NCBI RefSeq assembly: GCF_051014445.1
Contig: NW_027488366.1
Span: forward strand, 15,022,001 to 15,086,000
Reading direction: 5' to 3'
Length of the DNA: 64,000 nucleotides
DNA from: Colletes latitarsis
Taxonomy: Eukaryota; Arthropoda; Insecta; Hymenoptera; Colletidae
The position numbers were made by a program, and so were the translations under genes. The notes beneath the pieces were generated by a model that was not told where the DNA came from, ran no database searches, and saw only the letters and a list, made by a program, of their open reading frames with translations. Positions 26,900 through 42,900 of this stretch are shown here, in pieces (positions within the stretch are counted from its first letter, which is position 1; each line of letters starts with the position of its first letter).

Positions 26900-29800
26900 A
26901 GTATGAGTCTGATGAGTGAAAATCCCAGGCCTAACCTAGACCTAACATGCGTTATCCTCAAAAATATTGATCGAAACCTGGTTTAATCGACTGTTTCAGT
27001 GTGGTACCACATTACTATGTGATCCAAACCAGAAAAAACCCAGGATCTGTTCAACAAGTATGTGAAAAACGCTAAACTGTGAGCCTGATGAGGGCATATC
27101 TTAGACCTAACCCAGACCTAAGATGCGTTAACCTCTAAAATACTTATCCAGACCAGGTTTCATTGAATGTTTCAGTGTGGTACCACTTTACTACGTGATT
27201 CAATCCAAAATTAGCCCAGGATCTAGCCATGAAGTATGAGAAATATGCGAAAGTAAGAGCGTGATGAGGGCAAATCCTAGACCTATCCCAGACCTAACTT
27301 GCGTTATCCCCTAAAATATTTATCAAGACTAGGTTTAATTGAATGTTTCAGTGTGGTACCACATTACTACGTGATCCAAACTAGAAAAAACCCAGGATCC
27401 GTTCAACAAGTATGTGTAGAATGCGAAAGTATGAGTCTGATCAGTGAAAATCTCAGGCCTTACCTAGACCTAACATGCGTTGTCCTCTAAAATATTGATG
27501 GAAACCAGGTTTCATTGACCGTTTCAGTGTGGTACTACATTACTACGTGATGCAATCCAGAAAAAGCCCAGGATCTAGCCATCAAGTATGAGAAATATGC
27601 GAAAGAATGAGCCTGATGAGAGCAAATCCCAGACGTAACCTAGACCTAACATGCGTTATCCTCTAAAATATTGAGCGAAACCAGGTTTAATGGACTGTTT
27701 CAGTGTGGTACCACACTACTTCGTGATCCAAACCAGAAAAAACCCAGGATCTGTTCAACGCGTATGTGAAAAACGCTACACTGTGAGCCTGATGAGGGCA
27801 AATCTTAGACCTAACCCAGACCTACGATGCGTTAACCTCTAAAATATTTATCCAGACCAGGTTTAATCGACTGTTTCAGTGTGGTACCTCATTACTACGT
27901 GATCCAAACCAGAAAAAACCCAGGATCCGTTCAACAAGTATGTGAAGAATGCGAAAGTATGAGTCTGATGAGTGAAAATCCCAGTCCTAACCTAGACCTA
28001 ACATGCGTTATCCTCTAAAATATTGATCGAAACCTGGTTTAATCGACTGTTTCAGTGTGGTACCACATTACTATGTGATCCAAACCAGAAAATAACCCAG
28101 GATCTGTTCAAGGAGTATGTGAAGTGTGCGAAAGTATGAGTCTGAAGAGATCAAATCCCAAACCTCTCCCAGACCTAACTTGCGTTATCCTCTAAAATAT
28201 TGATCGAAACCAGGTTTAATCGACTGTTTCAGTGTGGTACCACATTACTACGTGATCCAAACCAGAAAAAACCCAGGATCCGTTCAACAAGTATGTGAAG
28301 AATGCGACAGTATGAGTCTGATGAGTGAAAATCCCAGACCTAACCTAGACCTAACATGCGTTATCCTCTGAAATATTGATCCAACCCAGGTTTAATGGAC
28401 TGTTTCAGCGAGGTACAACAGTACTACGTGATCCAAACCAGAAAAAACCCAGGATCTGTTCAACAAGTGTGTGAAAAACGCGAAAGTATGAGCCTGATGA
28501 GGGCAAATCCCAGACATATCCCAGACCGAACTTGCGTTGTCCTCTAAGATATTGATGGAAACCAGGTTTAATTGACTGTTTCAGTGTTGTACTTCATTAC
28601 TACGTGATGCAATCCAGAAAAAGCCCAGGAGCTAGCCATCAAGTATGAGAAATATGCGAAAGAATGAGCCTGATGAGAGCAAATCCCAGGCCTAACCTAG
28701 ACCTAACATGAATTATTCTCTAAAATATTGATCGAAACCAGGTTTAATTGACTGTTTCAGTGTGGTCCCACATTACTACGTGATCCAAACCAGAAAAAAC
28801 CCAGGTTCCGTTCAACAAGTATGTGAAGAATGCGAAAGTATGAGTCTGATGAGGTCAAATCCCAGGCCTAACCTAGACCTAACATGCGTTATCATCAAAA
28901 ATATTGATCGAAACCTGGTTTAATCGACTGTTTCAGTGTGGTACCACATTACTACGTGATCCAAACCAGAAAAATTCCAGGATCTAGCCATCAAGTATGT
29001 GAAGAATGCGAAAGTATGAGTCTGATGAGTGAAAATCCCAGGTCTAACCTAGACCTAACTTGCGTTATCCTCTAAAATATTGATCGAAACCAGGTTTAAT
29101 CGACTGTTTCAGTGTGGTACCACATTACTACGTGATCCAAACCAGAAAAAACCCAGGATCCGTTCAACAAGTATGTGAAGAATGCGATAGTATGAGTCTG
29201 ATGAGTGAAAATCCCAGGCCTAACCTAGACCTAACATGCGTTATCCTCAAAAATATTGATCGAAACCTGGTTTAATCGACTGTTTCAGTGTGGTACCACA
29301 TTACTATGTGATCCAAACCAGAAAAAACCCAGGATCTGTTCAACAAGTATGTGAAAAACGCTAAACTGTGAGCCTGATGAGGGCATATCTTAGACCTAAC
29401 CCAGACCTAAGATGCGTTAACCTCTAAAATACTTATCCAGACCAGGTTTCATTGAATGTTTCAGTGTGGTACCACTTTACTACGTGATTCAATCCAAAAT
29501 TAGCCCAGGATCTAGCCATGAAGTATGAGAAATATGCGAAAGTAAGAGCGTGATGAGGGCAAATCCTAGACCTATCCCAGACCTAACTTGCGTTATCCCC
29601 TAAAATATTTATCAAGACTAGGTTTAATTGAATGTTTCAGTGTGGTACCACATTACTACGTGATCCAAACTAGAAAAAACCCAGGATCCGTTCAACAAGT
29701 ATGTGTAGAATGCGAAAGTATGAGTCTGATCAGTGAAAATCTCAGGCCTTACCTAGACCTAACATGCGTTGTCCTCTAAAATATTGATGGAAACCAGGTT

Positions 29801-31480
29801 TCATTGACCGTTTCAGTGTGGTACTACATTACTACGTGATGCAATCCAGAAAAAGCCCAGGATCTAGCCATCAAGTATGAGAAATATGCGAAAGAATGAG
29901 CCTGATGAGAGCAAATCCCAGACGTAACCTAGACCTAACATGCGTTATCCTCTAAAATATTGAGCGAAACCAGGTTTAATGGACTGTTTCAGTGTGGTAC
30001 CACACTACTTCGTGATCCAAACCAGAAAAAACCCAGGATCTGTTCAACGCGTATGTGAAAAACGCTACACTGTGAGCCTGATGAGGGCAAATCTTAGACC
30101 TAACCCAGACCTACGATGCGTTAACCTCTAAAATATTTATCCAGACCAGGTTTAATCGACTGTTTCAGTGTGGTACCTCATTACTACGTGATCCAAACCA
30201 GAAAAAACCCAGGATCCGTTCAACAAGTATGTGAAGAATGCGAAAGTATGAGTCTGATGAGTGAAAATCCCAGTCCTAACCTAGACCTAACATGCGTTAT
30301 CCTCTAAAATATTGATCGAAACCTGGTTTAATCGACTGTTTCAGTGTGGTACCACATTACTATGTGATCCAAACCAGAAAATAACCCAGGATCTGTTCAA
30401 GGAGTATGTGAAGTGTGCGAAAGTATGAGTCTGAAGAGATCAAATCCCAAACCTCTCCCAGACCTAACTTGCGTTATCCTCTAAAATATTGATCGAAACC
30501 AGGTTTAATCGACTGTTTCAGTGTGGTACCACATTACTACGTGATCCAAACCAGAAAAAACCCAGGATCCGTTCAACAAGTATGTGAAGAATGCGACAGT
30601 ATGAGTCTGATGAGTGAAAATCCCAGACCTAACCTAGACCTAACATGCGTTATCCTCTGAAATATTGATCCAACCCAGGTTTAATGGACTGTTTCAGCGA
30701 GGTACAACAGTACTACGTGATCCAAACCAGAAAAAACCCAGGATCTGTTCAACAAGTGTGTGAAAAACGCGAAAGTATGAGCCTGATGAGGGCAAATCCC
30801 AGACATATCCCAGACCGAACTTGCGTTGTCCTCTAAGATATTGATGGAAACCAGGTTTAATTGACTGTTTCAGTGTTGTACTTCATTACTACGTGATGCA
30901 ATCCAGAAAAAGCCCAGGAGCTAGCCATCAAGTATGAGAAATATGCGAAAGAATGAGCCTGATGAGAGCAAATCCCAGGCCTAACCTAGACCTAACATGA
31001 ATTATTCTCTAAAATATTGATCGAAACCAGGTTTAATTGACTGTTTCAGTGTGGTCCCACATTACTACGTGATCCAAACCAGAAAAAACCCAGGTTCCGT
31101 TCAACAAGTATGTGAAGAATGCGAAAGTATGAGTCTGATGAGGTCAAATCCCAGGCCTAACCTAGACCTAACATGCGTTATCATCAAAAATATTGATCGA
31201 AACCTGGTTTAATCGACTGTTTCAGTGTGGTACCACATTACTACGTGATCCAAACCAGAAAAATTCCAGGATCTAGCCATCAAGTATGTGAAGAATGCGA
31301 AAGTATGAGTCTGATGAGTGAAAATCCCAGGTCTAACCTAGACCTAACTTGCGTTATCCTCTAAAATATTGATCGAAACCAGGTTTAATCGACTGTTTCA
31401 GTGTGGTACCACATTACTACGTGATCCAAACCAGAAAAAACCCAGGATCCGTTCAACAAGTATGTGAAGAATGCGATAGT
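26900..31480 (+). repeat. Tandem duplication of a 13-monomer unit (2289 bp)
   Basis: Two near-identical halves, about 26.9-29.2 kb and 29.2-31.5 kb, at an offset of 2289 bp. Private markers are shared between them: a landmark at 27299 and 29588 with 'ATCCCCTAAAATATTTATC', 'TTGACCGTTTCAG', and 'TTCAACGCGTATG'. The edges are approximate. Confidence 0.75.
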
Positions 31481-31647
31481 ATGAGTCTGATGAGTGAAAA
31501 TCCCAGGCCTAACCTAGACCTAACATGCGTTATCCTCTAAAATATTGATCGAAACCTGGTTTAATCGACTGTTTCAGTGTGGTACCACATTACTATGTGA
31601 TCCAAACCAGAAAATAACCCAGGATCTGTTCAAGGAGTATGTGAAGT

Positions 31648-34600
31648 GTGCGAAAGTATGAGTCTCATGAGGTCAAATCCCAGACCTATCCCAGACCTAA
31701 CTTGCGTTATCCTCTAAAATATTGTTCGAAACCAGGTTTAATCGACTGTTTCAGTGTGGTACCACATTACTACGTGATCCAAACCAGAAAAAACCCAGGA
31801 TCCGTTCATCAAGTATGTGAAGAATGCGAAAGTATGACTTTGATGAGTGAAAATCCCAGGCCTAACCTAGACCTAACATGCGTTATCCTCAAAAATATTG
31901 ACCGAAACCTGGTTTAATCGACTGTTTCAGTGTGGTACTACATTACTACGTGATGCAATCCAGAAAAAGCCCAGGATCTAGCCATCAAGTATGAGAAATA
32001 TGCGAATGAATGAGCCTGATGAGAGCAAATCCCAGACCTAACCTAGACCTAACATGCGTTATCCTCTAAAATATTGAGCGAAACCAGGTTTAATGGACTG
32101 TTTCAGTGTGGTACCACACTACTTCGTGATCCAAACCAGACAAAACCCAGTATCTGTTCAACAAGTATGTGAAAAACGCTAAACTGTGAGCCTGATGAGG
32201 GCATATCTTAGTGCTAACCCAGACCTAAGATGCGTTAACCTCTAAAATATTTATCCAGACCAGGTTTCATTGAATGTTTCAGTGTGGTACCACTGTACTA
32301 CGTGATCCAATCCAGAAATAGCCCAGGATCTAGCCATGAAGTATGAGAAATATGCGAAAGTAAGAGCCTGATGAGGGCAAATCCTAGACCTATCCCAGAC
32401 CTAACTTGCGTTATCCTCTAAAATATTTATCAAGACCAGGTTTAATTGAATGTTTCAGTGTGGTACCACACTACTTCGTGATCCAAACCAGAAAAAAACC
32501 AGGATCTGTTCAACAAGTATGTGAAAAACGCTAAACTGTGTGCCTGATGAGGGCAAATCTTAGACCTAACCCAGAGCTAAGATGCGTTAACCTCTAAAAT
32601 ATTTATCCAGACCAGGTTTAATTGAATGTTTCAGTGTGGTACCACGTTACTACGTGATACAAACTAGAAAATACCCAGGATCCGTTCAACAAGTATGTGA
32701 AGAATCCAATAGTATGAGTCTGATGAGTGAAAATCCCAGGCCTAACCTAGACCTAACATGCGTTATCCTCTAAAATATTGATCGAAACCTGGTTTAATCG
32801 GCTGTTTCGGTGTGGTACCACATTACTATGTGATCCAAACCAGAAAATAACCCAGGATCTGTTCAAGGAGTATGTGAAGTGTGCGAAAGTATGAGTCTCA
32901 TGAGGTCAAATCCCAGACCTATCCCAGACCTAACTTGCGTTATCCTCTAAAATATTGTTCGAAACCAGGTTTAATCGACTGTTTCAGTGTGGTACCACAT
33001 TACTACGTGATCCAAACCAGAAAAAACCCAGGATCCGTTCAACAAGTATGTGAAGAATGCGAAAGTATGAGTCTGATGGGTGAAAATCCCAGGCCTAACC
33101 TAGACCTAACATGCGTTATCCTCTAAAATATTGATCGATACCTGGTTTAATCGACGGTTTCAGTGTGGTCCCACATTACTACGTGATCCAAACCAGAAAA
33201 AACCCAGGATCCGTGCAACAAGTATGTGAAGAATGCGAAAGTATGAGTCTGATGAGGTCAAATCCCAGACCTATCCCAGACATAACTTGCGTTATCCTCT
33301 AAAATATTGATCGAAACCAGGTTTAATCGACTGTTTCAGCGTGGTACCACATTACTACGTGATACAATCCAGAAACAGCCCAGGATCTAGCCATGAAGTA
33401 TGAGAAATATGCGATAGTATGAGCCTGATGAGGGCAAATCCTAGACCTAACCCAAACCTAACATGCGTTATACTCTAAAATATTTATCAAGACCAGGTTT
33501 AATTGAATGTTTCAGTGTGGTACCACATTACTACATGAACCAAACCAGAAAAAACCCAGGATCCGTTCAACAGGTATGTTAAAACTGCGACAGTGTGACC
33601 CTGATGAGAGCAAATCCCAGGCCTAACCTAGACCTAACATGCGTTGTCCTCTAAAATATTGATGGAAACCAGGTTTAATTGCCTGTTTCAGTGTTGTACT
33701 TCATTACTACGTGATGCAACCCAGAAAAAGCCCAGCAGCTAGCCATCAAGTATGAGAAATATGCGAATGAATGAGCCTGATGAGAGCAAATCCCAGGCCT
33801 AACCTAGACCTAACATGAATTATTCTCTAAAATATTGATCGACACCAGGTATGCTTGACTGCTTCAGTGTGGTCCCACATTACTACGTGATCCAAACCAG
33901 AAAAAACCCAGGATCCGTTCAACAAGTATGTGAAGAATGCGAAAGTATGAGTCTGATGAGGTCAAATCCCAGACCTATCCCAGACATAACTTGCGTTATC
34001 CTCTAAAATATTGATCGAAACCAGGTTTAATCGACTGTTTCAGCGTGGTACCACATTACTACGTGATACAATCCAGAAACAGCCCAGGATCTAGCCATGA
34101 AGTATGAGAAATATGCGATAGTATGAGCCTGATGAGGGCAAATCCTAGACCTAACCCAAACCTAACATGCGTTATACTCTAAAATATTTATCAAGACCAG
34201 GTTTAATTGAATGTTTCAGTGTGGTACCACATTACTACATGAACCAAACCAGAAAAAACCCAGGATCCGTTCAATAGGTATGTTAAAACTGCGACAGTGT
34301 GACCCTGATGAGAGCAAATCCCAGGCCAAACCTAGACCTAACATGCGTTGTCCTCTAAAATATTGATGGAAACCAGGTTTAATTGCCTGTTTCAGTGTTG
34401 TACTTCATTACTACGTGATGCAATCCAGAAAAAGCCCAGGATCTAGCCATCAAGTATGAGAAATATACGAAAGAATGAGCCTGATGAGAGCAAATCCCAG
34501 ACCTAACCTAGACCTAACATGAATTATTCTCTAAAATATTGATCAAAACCAGGTTTAATTGACTGTTTCAGTGTGGTACCACATTACTACGTGATCCAAT

Positions 34601-35414
34601 CCAGAAATAGCCCAGGATCTAGCCATGAAGTATGAGAAATATGCGAAAGCATGAGCCTGATGAGGGCAAATCCTAGACCTAACCCAGACCTAACATGCGT
34701 TATTCTGTAAAATTTTTATCAAGACCAGGTTTAATTGAATGTTTCATTGTGGTACCTCATTACTACGTGATCAAAACCAGAAAAAACCCAGGATCCGTTC
34801 AACAAGTATGTGAAGAATGCGAAAGTATGAGTCTGATCAGTGAAAATCTCAGGCCTTACCTAGACCTAACTTGCGTTGTCCTCTAAAATATTGATGGAAA
34901 CCAGGTTTCATTGACTGTTTCAGTGTGGTACTACATTACTACGTGATGCAATCCAGAAAAAGCCCAGGATCTAGCCATCAAGTATGAGAAATATGCGAAA
35001 GAATGAGCCTGATGAGAGCAAATCCCAGACCTAACATAGAGCTAACATGCGTTATCCTCTAAAATATTGAGCGAAACCAGGTTTAATGGACTGTTTCAGT
35101 GTGGTACCACACTACTTCGTGATCCAAACCAGAAAAATCCCAGGATCTGTTCAACAAGTATGTGAAAAACGCTAAACTGTGAGCCTGACGAGGGCAAATC
35201 TTACACCTAACCCAGACCTAAGATGCGATATCCTCTAAAATATTTATCCAGACCAGGTTTCATTGAATGTTTCATTGTGGTACCTCATTACTACGTGATC
35301 AAAACCAGAAAAAACCCAGGATCCGTTCAACAAGTATGTGAAGAATGCGATAGTATGAGTCTGATGAGTGAAAATCCCAGACCTAACCTAGACCTAACAT
35401 GCGTTATCCTCTAA
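31648..35414 (+). repeat. Satellite higher-order block B, copy 2
   Basis: Copy of 23020-26786 at an offset of 8628 bp with only scattered substitutions. A third, partial copy lies 7043 bp further on (landmarks at 39924, 41738, 42266). Confidence 0.8.
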
Positions 35415-38400
35415 AATATTGATCCAAACCAGGTTTAATGGACTGTTTCAGCGTGGTACCACACTACTACGTGATCCAAACCAGAAAAAACCCAGGATCC
35501 GTTCAACAAGTATGTGAAGAATGCGAAAGTATGAGTCTGATGAGTGAAAATCCCAGGCCTAACCTAGACCTAACATGCGTTATCCTCAAAAATATTGATC
35601 GAAACCTGGTTTAATCGACTGTTTCAGTGTGGTACCACATTACTATGTGATCCAAACCAGAAAAAACCCAGGATCTGTTCAACAAGTATGTGAAAAACGC
35701 GAAAGTATGAGCCTGATGAGGGCAAATCCCAGACATATCCCAGACCGAACTTGCGTTGTCCTCTAAGATATTGATGGAAACCAGGTTTAATTGACTGTTT
35801 CAGTGTTGTACTCCATTACTACGTGATGCAATCCAGAAAAAGCCCAGGAGCTAGCCATCAAGTATGAGAAATATGCGAAAGAATGAGCCTGATGAGAGCA
35901 AATCCCAGGCCTAACCTAGACCTAACATGAATTATTCTCTAAAATATTGATCGAAACCAGGTTTAATTGACTGTTTCAGTGTGGTCCCACATTACTACGT
36001 GATCCAAACCAGAAAAAACCCAGGTTCCGTTCAACAAGTATGTGAAGAATGCGAAAGTATGAGTCTGATGAGGTCAAATCCCAGGCCTAACCTAGACCTA
36101 ACATGCGTTATCATCAAAAATATTGATCGAAACCTGGTTTAATCGACTGTTTCAGTGTGGTACCACATTACTACGTGATCCAAACCAGAAAAATTCCAGG
36201 ATCTAGCCATCAAGTATGTGAAGAATGCGAAAGTATGAGTCTGATGAGTGAAAATCCCAGGTCTAACCTAGACCTAACTTGCGTTATCCTCTAAAATATT
36301 GATCGAAACCAGGTTTAATCGACTGTTTCAGTGTGGTACCACATTACTACGTGATCCAAACCAGAAAAAACCCAGGATCCGTTCAACGAGTATGTGAAGA
36401 ATGCGATAGTATGAGTCTGATGAGTGAAAATCCCAGGCCTAACCTAGACCTAACATGCGTTATCCTCTAAAATATTGATCGAAACCTGGTTTAATCGACT
36501 GTTTCAGTGTGGTACCACATTACTATGTGATCCAAACCAGAAAATAACCCAGGATCTGTTCAAGGAGTATGTGAAGTGTGCGAAAGTATGAGTCTCATGA
36601 GGTCAAATCCCAGACCTATCCCAGACCTAACTTGCGTTATCCTCTAAAATATTGTTCGAAACCAGGTTTAATCGACTGTTTCAGTGTGGTACCACATTAC
36701 TACGTGATCCAAACCAGAAAAAACCCAGGATCCGTTCATCAAGTATGTGAAGAATGCGAAAGTATGACTTTGATGAGTGAAAATCCCAGGCCTAACCTAG
36801 ACCTAACATGCGTTATCCTCAAAAATATTGACCGAAACCTGGTTTAATCGACTGTTTCAGTGTGGTACTACATTACTACGTGATGCAATCCAGAAAAAGC
36901 CCAGGATCTAGCCATCAAGTATGAGAAATATGCGAATGAATGAGCCTGATGAGAGCAAATCCCAGACCTAACCTAGACCTAACATGCGTTATCCTCTAAA
37001 ATATTGAGCGAAACCAGGTTTAATGGACTGTTTCAGTGTGGTACCACACTACTTCGTGATCCAAACCAGAAAAAACCCAGTATCTGTTCAACAAGTATGT
37101 GAAAAACGCTAAACTGTGAGCCTGATGAGGGCATATCTTAGTGCTAACTCAGACCTAAGATGCGTTAACCTCTAAAATATTTATCCAGACCAGGTTTCAT
37201 TGAATGTTTCAGTGTGGTACCACTGTACTACGTGATCCAATCCAGAAATAGCCCAGGATCTAGCCATGAAGTATGAGAAATATGCGAAAGTAAGAGCCTG
37301 ATGAGGGCAAATCCTAGACCTATCCCAGACCTAACTTGCGTTATCCTCTAAAATATTTATCAAGACCAGGTTTAATTGAATGTTTCAGTGTGGTACCACA
37401 CTACTTCGTGATCCAAACCAGAAAAAACCCAGGATCTGTTCAACAAGTATGTGAAAAACGCTAAACTGTGTGCCTGATGAGGGCAAATCTTAGACCTAAC
37501 CCAGAGCTAAGATGCGTTAACCTCTAAAATATTTATCCAGACCAGGTTTAATTGAATGTTTCAGTGTGGTACCACGTTACTACGTGATCCAAACTAGAAA
37601 ATACCCAGGATCCGTTCAACAAGTATGTGAAGAATCCAATAGTATGAGTCTGATGAGTGAAAATCCCAGGCCTAACCTAGACCTAACATGCGTTATCCTC
37701 TAAAATATTGATCGAAACCTGGTTTAATCGACTGTTTCAGTGTGGTACCACATTACTATGTGATCCAAACCAGAAAATAACCCAGGATCTGTTCAAGGAG
37801 TATGTGAAGTGTGCGAAAGTATGAGTCTGAAGAGATCAATTCCCAAACCTCTCCCAGACCTAACTTGCGTTATCCTCTAAAATATTGATCGAAACCAGGT
37901 TTAATCGACTGTTTCAGTGTGGTACCACATTACTACGTGAACCAAACCAGAAAAAACCCAGGATCCGTTCAACAAGTATGTGAAGAATGCGACAGTATGA
38001 GTCTGATGAGTGAAAATCCCAGACCTAACCTAGACCTAACATGCGTTATCCTCTGAAATATTGATCCAAACCAGGTTTAATGGACTGTTTCAGCGAGGTA
38101 CAACACTACTACGTGATCCAAACCAGAAAAAACCCAGGATCTGTTCAACAAGTGTGTGAAAAACGCGAAAGTATGAGCCTGATGAGGGCAAATCCCAGAC
38201 ATATCCCAGACCGAACTTGCGTTGTCCTCTAAGATATTGATGGAAACCAGGTTTAATTGACTGTTTCAGTGTTGTACTTCATTACTACGTGATGCAATCC
38301 AGAAAAAGCCCAGGAGCTAGCCATCAAGTATGAGAAATATGCGAAAGAATGAGCCTGATGAGAGCAAATCCCAGGCCTAACCTAGACCTAACATGAATTA

Positions 38401-39923
38401 TTCTCTAAAAAATTGATCGAAACCAGGTTTAATTGACTGTTTCAGTGTGGTCCCACATTACTACGTGATCCAAACCAGAAAAAACCCAGGTTCCGTTCAA
38501 CAAGTATGTGAAGAATGCGAAAGTATGAGTCTGATGAGGTCAAATCCCAGGCCTAACCTAGACCTAGCATGCGTTATCATCAAAAATATTGATCGAAACC
38601 TGGTTTAATCGACTGTTTCAGTGTGGTACCACATTACTACGTGATCCAAACCAGAAAAATTCCAGGATCTAGCCATCAAGTATGTGAAGAATGCGAAAGT
38701 ATGAGTCTGATGAGTGAAAATCCCAGGTCTAACCTAGACCTAACTTGCGTTATCCTCTAAAATATTGATCGAAACCAGGTTTAATCGACTGTTTCAGTGT
38801 GGTACCACATTACTACGTGATCCAAACCAGAAAAAACCCAGGATCCGTTCATCAAGTATGTGAAGAATGCGAAAGTATGACTTTGATGAGTGAAAATCCC
38901 AGGCCTAACCTAGACCTAACATGCGTTATCCTCAAAAATATTGACCGAAACCTGGTTTAATCGACTGTTTCAGTGTGGAACTACATTACTACGTGATGCA
39001 ATCCAGAAAAAGCCCAGGATCTAGCCATCAAGTATGAGAAATATGCGAATGAATGAGCCTGATGAGAGCAAATCCCAGACCTAACCTAGACCTAACATGC
39101 GTTATCCTCTAAAATATTGAGCGAAACCAGGTTTAATGGACTGTTTCAGTGTGGTACCACACTACTTCGTGATCCAAACGAGAAAAAACCCAGTATCTGT
39201 TCAACAAGTATGTGAAAAACGCTAAACTGTGAGCCTGATGAGGGCATATCTTAGTGCTAACCCAGACCTAAGATGCGTTAACCTCTAAAATATTTATCCA
39301 GACCAGGTTTCATTGAATGTTTCAGTGTGGTACCACTGTACTACGTGATCCAATCCAGAAATAGCCCAGGATCTAGCCATGAAGTATGAGAAATATGCGA
39401 AAGTAAGAGCCTGATGAGGGCAAATCCTAGACCTATCCCAGACCTAACTTGCGTTATCCTCTAAAATATTTATCAAGAGCAGGTTTAATTGAATGTTTCA
39501 GTGTGGTACCACACTACTTCGTGATCCAAACCAGAAAAAACCCAGGATCTGTTCAACAAGTATGTGAAAAACGCTAAACTGTGTGCCTGATGAGGGCAAA
39601 TCTTAGACCTAACCCAGAGCTAAGATGCGTTAACCTCTAAAATATTTATCCAGACCAGGTTTAATTGAATGTTTCAGTGTGGTACCACGTTACTACGTGA
39701 TCCAAACTAGAAAATACCCAGGATCCGTTCAACAAGTATGTGAAGAATCCAATAGTATGAGTCTGATGAGTGAAAATCCCAGGCCTAACCTAGACCTAAC
39801 ATGCGTTATCCTCTAAAATATTGATCGAAACCTGGTTTAATCGGCTGTTTCGGTGTGGTACCACATTACTATGTGATCCAAACCAGAAAATAACCCAGGA
39901 TCTGTTCAAGGAGTATGTGAAGT

Positions 39924-42900
39924 GTGCGAAAGTATGAGTCTCATGAGGTCAAATCCCAGACCTATCCCAGACCTAACTTGCGTTATCCTCTAAAATATTG
40001 TTCGAAACCAGGTTTAATCGACTGTTTCAGTGTGGTACCACATTACTACGTGATCCAAACCAGAAAAAACCCAGGATCCGTTCAACAAGTATGTGAAGAA
40101 TGCGAAAGTATGAGTCTGATGGGTGAAAATCCCAGGCCTAACCTAGACCTAACATGCGTTATCCTCTAAAATATTGATCGATACCTGGTTTAATCGACGG
40201 TTTCAGTGTGGTCCCACATTACTACGTGATCCAAACCAGAAAAAACCCAGGATCCGTGCAACAAGTATGTGAAGAATGCGAAAGTATGAGTCTGATGAGG
40301 TCAAATCCCAGACCTATCCCAGACATAACTTGCGTTATCCTCTAAAATATTGATCGAAACCAGGTTTAATCGACTGTTTCAGCGTGGTACCACATTACTA
40401 CGTGATACAATCCAGAAACAGCCCAGGATCTAGCCATGAAGTATGAGAAATATGCGATAGTATGAGCCTGATGAGGGCAAATCCTAGACCTAACCCAAAC
40501 CTAACATGCGTTATACTCTAAAATATTTATCAAGACCAGGTTTAATTGAATGTTTCAGTGTGGTACCACATTACTACATGAACCAAACCAGAAAAAACCC
40601 AGGATCCGTTCAACAGGTATGTTAAAACTGCGACAGTGTGACCCTGATGAGAGCAAATCCCAGGCCTAACCTAGACCTAACATGCGTTGTCCTCTAAAAT
40701 ATTGATGGAAACCAGGTTTAATTGCCTGTTTCAGTGTTGTACTTCATTACTACGTGATGCAACCCAGAAAAAGCCCAGCAGCTAGCCATCAAGTATGAGA
40801 AATATGCGAATGAATGAGCCTGATGAGAGCAAATCCCAGGCCTAACCTAGACCTAACATGAATTATTCTCTAAAATATTGATCGACACCAGGTATGCTTG
40901 ACTGCTTCAGTGTGGTCCCACATTACTACGTGATCCAAACCAGAAAAAACCCAGGATCCGTTCAACAAGTATGTGAAGAATGCGAAAGTATGAGTCTGAT
41001 GAGGTCAAATCCCAGACCTATCCCAGACATAACTTGCGTTATCCTCTAAAATATTGATCGAAACCAGGTTTAATCGACTGTTTCAGCGTGGTACCACATT
41101 ACTACGTGATACAATCCAGAAACAGCCCAGGATCTAGCCATGAAGTATGAGAAATATGCGATAGTATGAGCCTGATGAGGGCAAATCCTAGACCTAACCC
41201 AAACCTAACATGCGTTATACTCTAAAATATTTATCAAGACCAGGTTTAATTGAATGTTTCAGTGTGGTACCACATTACTACATGAACCAAACCAGAAAAA
41301 ACCCAGGATCCGTTCAACAGGTATGTTAAAACTGCGACAGTGTGACCCTGATGAGAGCAAATCCCAGGCCAAACCTAGACCTAACATGCGTTGTCCTCTA
41401 AAATATTGATGGAAACCAGGTTTAATTGCCTGTTTCAGTGTTGTACTTCATTACTACGTGATGCAATCCAGAAAAAGCCCAGGATCTAGCCATCAAGTAT
41501 GAGAAATATACGAAAGAATGAGCCTGATGAGAGCAAATCCCAGACCTAACCTAGACCTAACATGAATTATTCTCTAAAATATTGATCAAAACCAGGTTTA
41601 ATTGACTGTTTCAGTGTGGTACCACATTACTACGTGATCCAATCCAGAAATAGCCCAGGATCTAGCCATGAAGTATGAGAAATATGCGAAAGCATGAGCC
41701 TGATGAGGGCAAATCCTAGACCTAACCCAGACCTAACATGCGTTATTCTGTAAAATTTTTATCAAGACCAGGTTTAATTGAATGTTTCATTGTGGTACCT
41801 CATTACTACGTGATCAAAACCAGAAAAAACCCAGGATCCGTTCAACAAGTATGTGAAGAATGCGAAAGTATGAGTCTGATCAGTGAAAATCTCAGGCCTT
41901 ACCTAGACCTAACTTGCGTTGTCCTCTAAAATACTGATGGAAACCAAGTTTCATTGACTGTTTCAGTGTGGTACTTCATTACTACGTGATGCAATCCAGA
42001 AAACGCCCAGGATGTAGCCATCAAGTATGAGAAATATGCGAAAGAATGAGCCTGATGAGAGCAAATCCCAGACCTAACATAGAGCTAACATGCGTTATCC
42101 TCTAAAATATTGAGCGAAACCAGGTTTAATGGACTGTTTCAGTGTGGTACCACACTACTTCGTGATCCAAACCAGAAAAATCCCAGGATCTGTTCAACAA
42201 GTATGTGAAAAACGCTAAACTGTGAGCCTGACGAGGGCAAATCTTACACCTAACCCAGACCTAAGATGCGATATCCTCTAAAATATTTATCCAGACCAGG
42301 TTTCATTGAATGTTTCATTGTGGTACCTCATTACTACGTGATCAAAACCAGAAAAAACCCAGGATCCGTTCAACAAGTATGTGAAGAATGCGATAGTATG
42401 AGTCTGATGAGTGAAAATCCCAGACCTAACCTAGACCTAACATGCGTTATCCTCTAAAATATTGATCCAAACCAGGTTTAATGGACTGTTTCAGCGTGGT
42501 ACCACACTACTACGTGATCCAAACCAGAAAAAACCCAGGATCCGTTCAACAAGTATGTGAAGAATGCGAAAGTATGAGTCTGATGAGTGAAAATCCCAGG
42601 CCTAACCTAGACCTAACATGCGTTATCCTCAAAAATATTGATCGAAACCTGGTTTAATCGACTGTTTCAGTGTGGTACCACATTACTATGTGATCCAAAC
42701 CAGAAAAAACCCAGGATCTGTTCAACAAGTATGTGAAAAACGCTAAACTGTGAGCCTGATGAGGGCATATCTTAGACCTAACCCAGACCTAAGATGCGTT
42801 AACCTCTAAAATACTTATCCAGACCAGGTTTCATTGAATGTTTCAGTGTGGTACCACTTTACTACGTGATTCAATCCAAAATTAGCCCAGGATCTAGCCA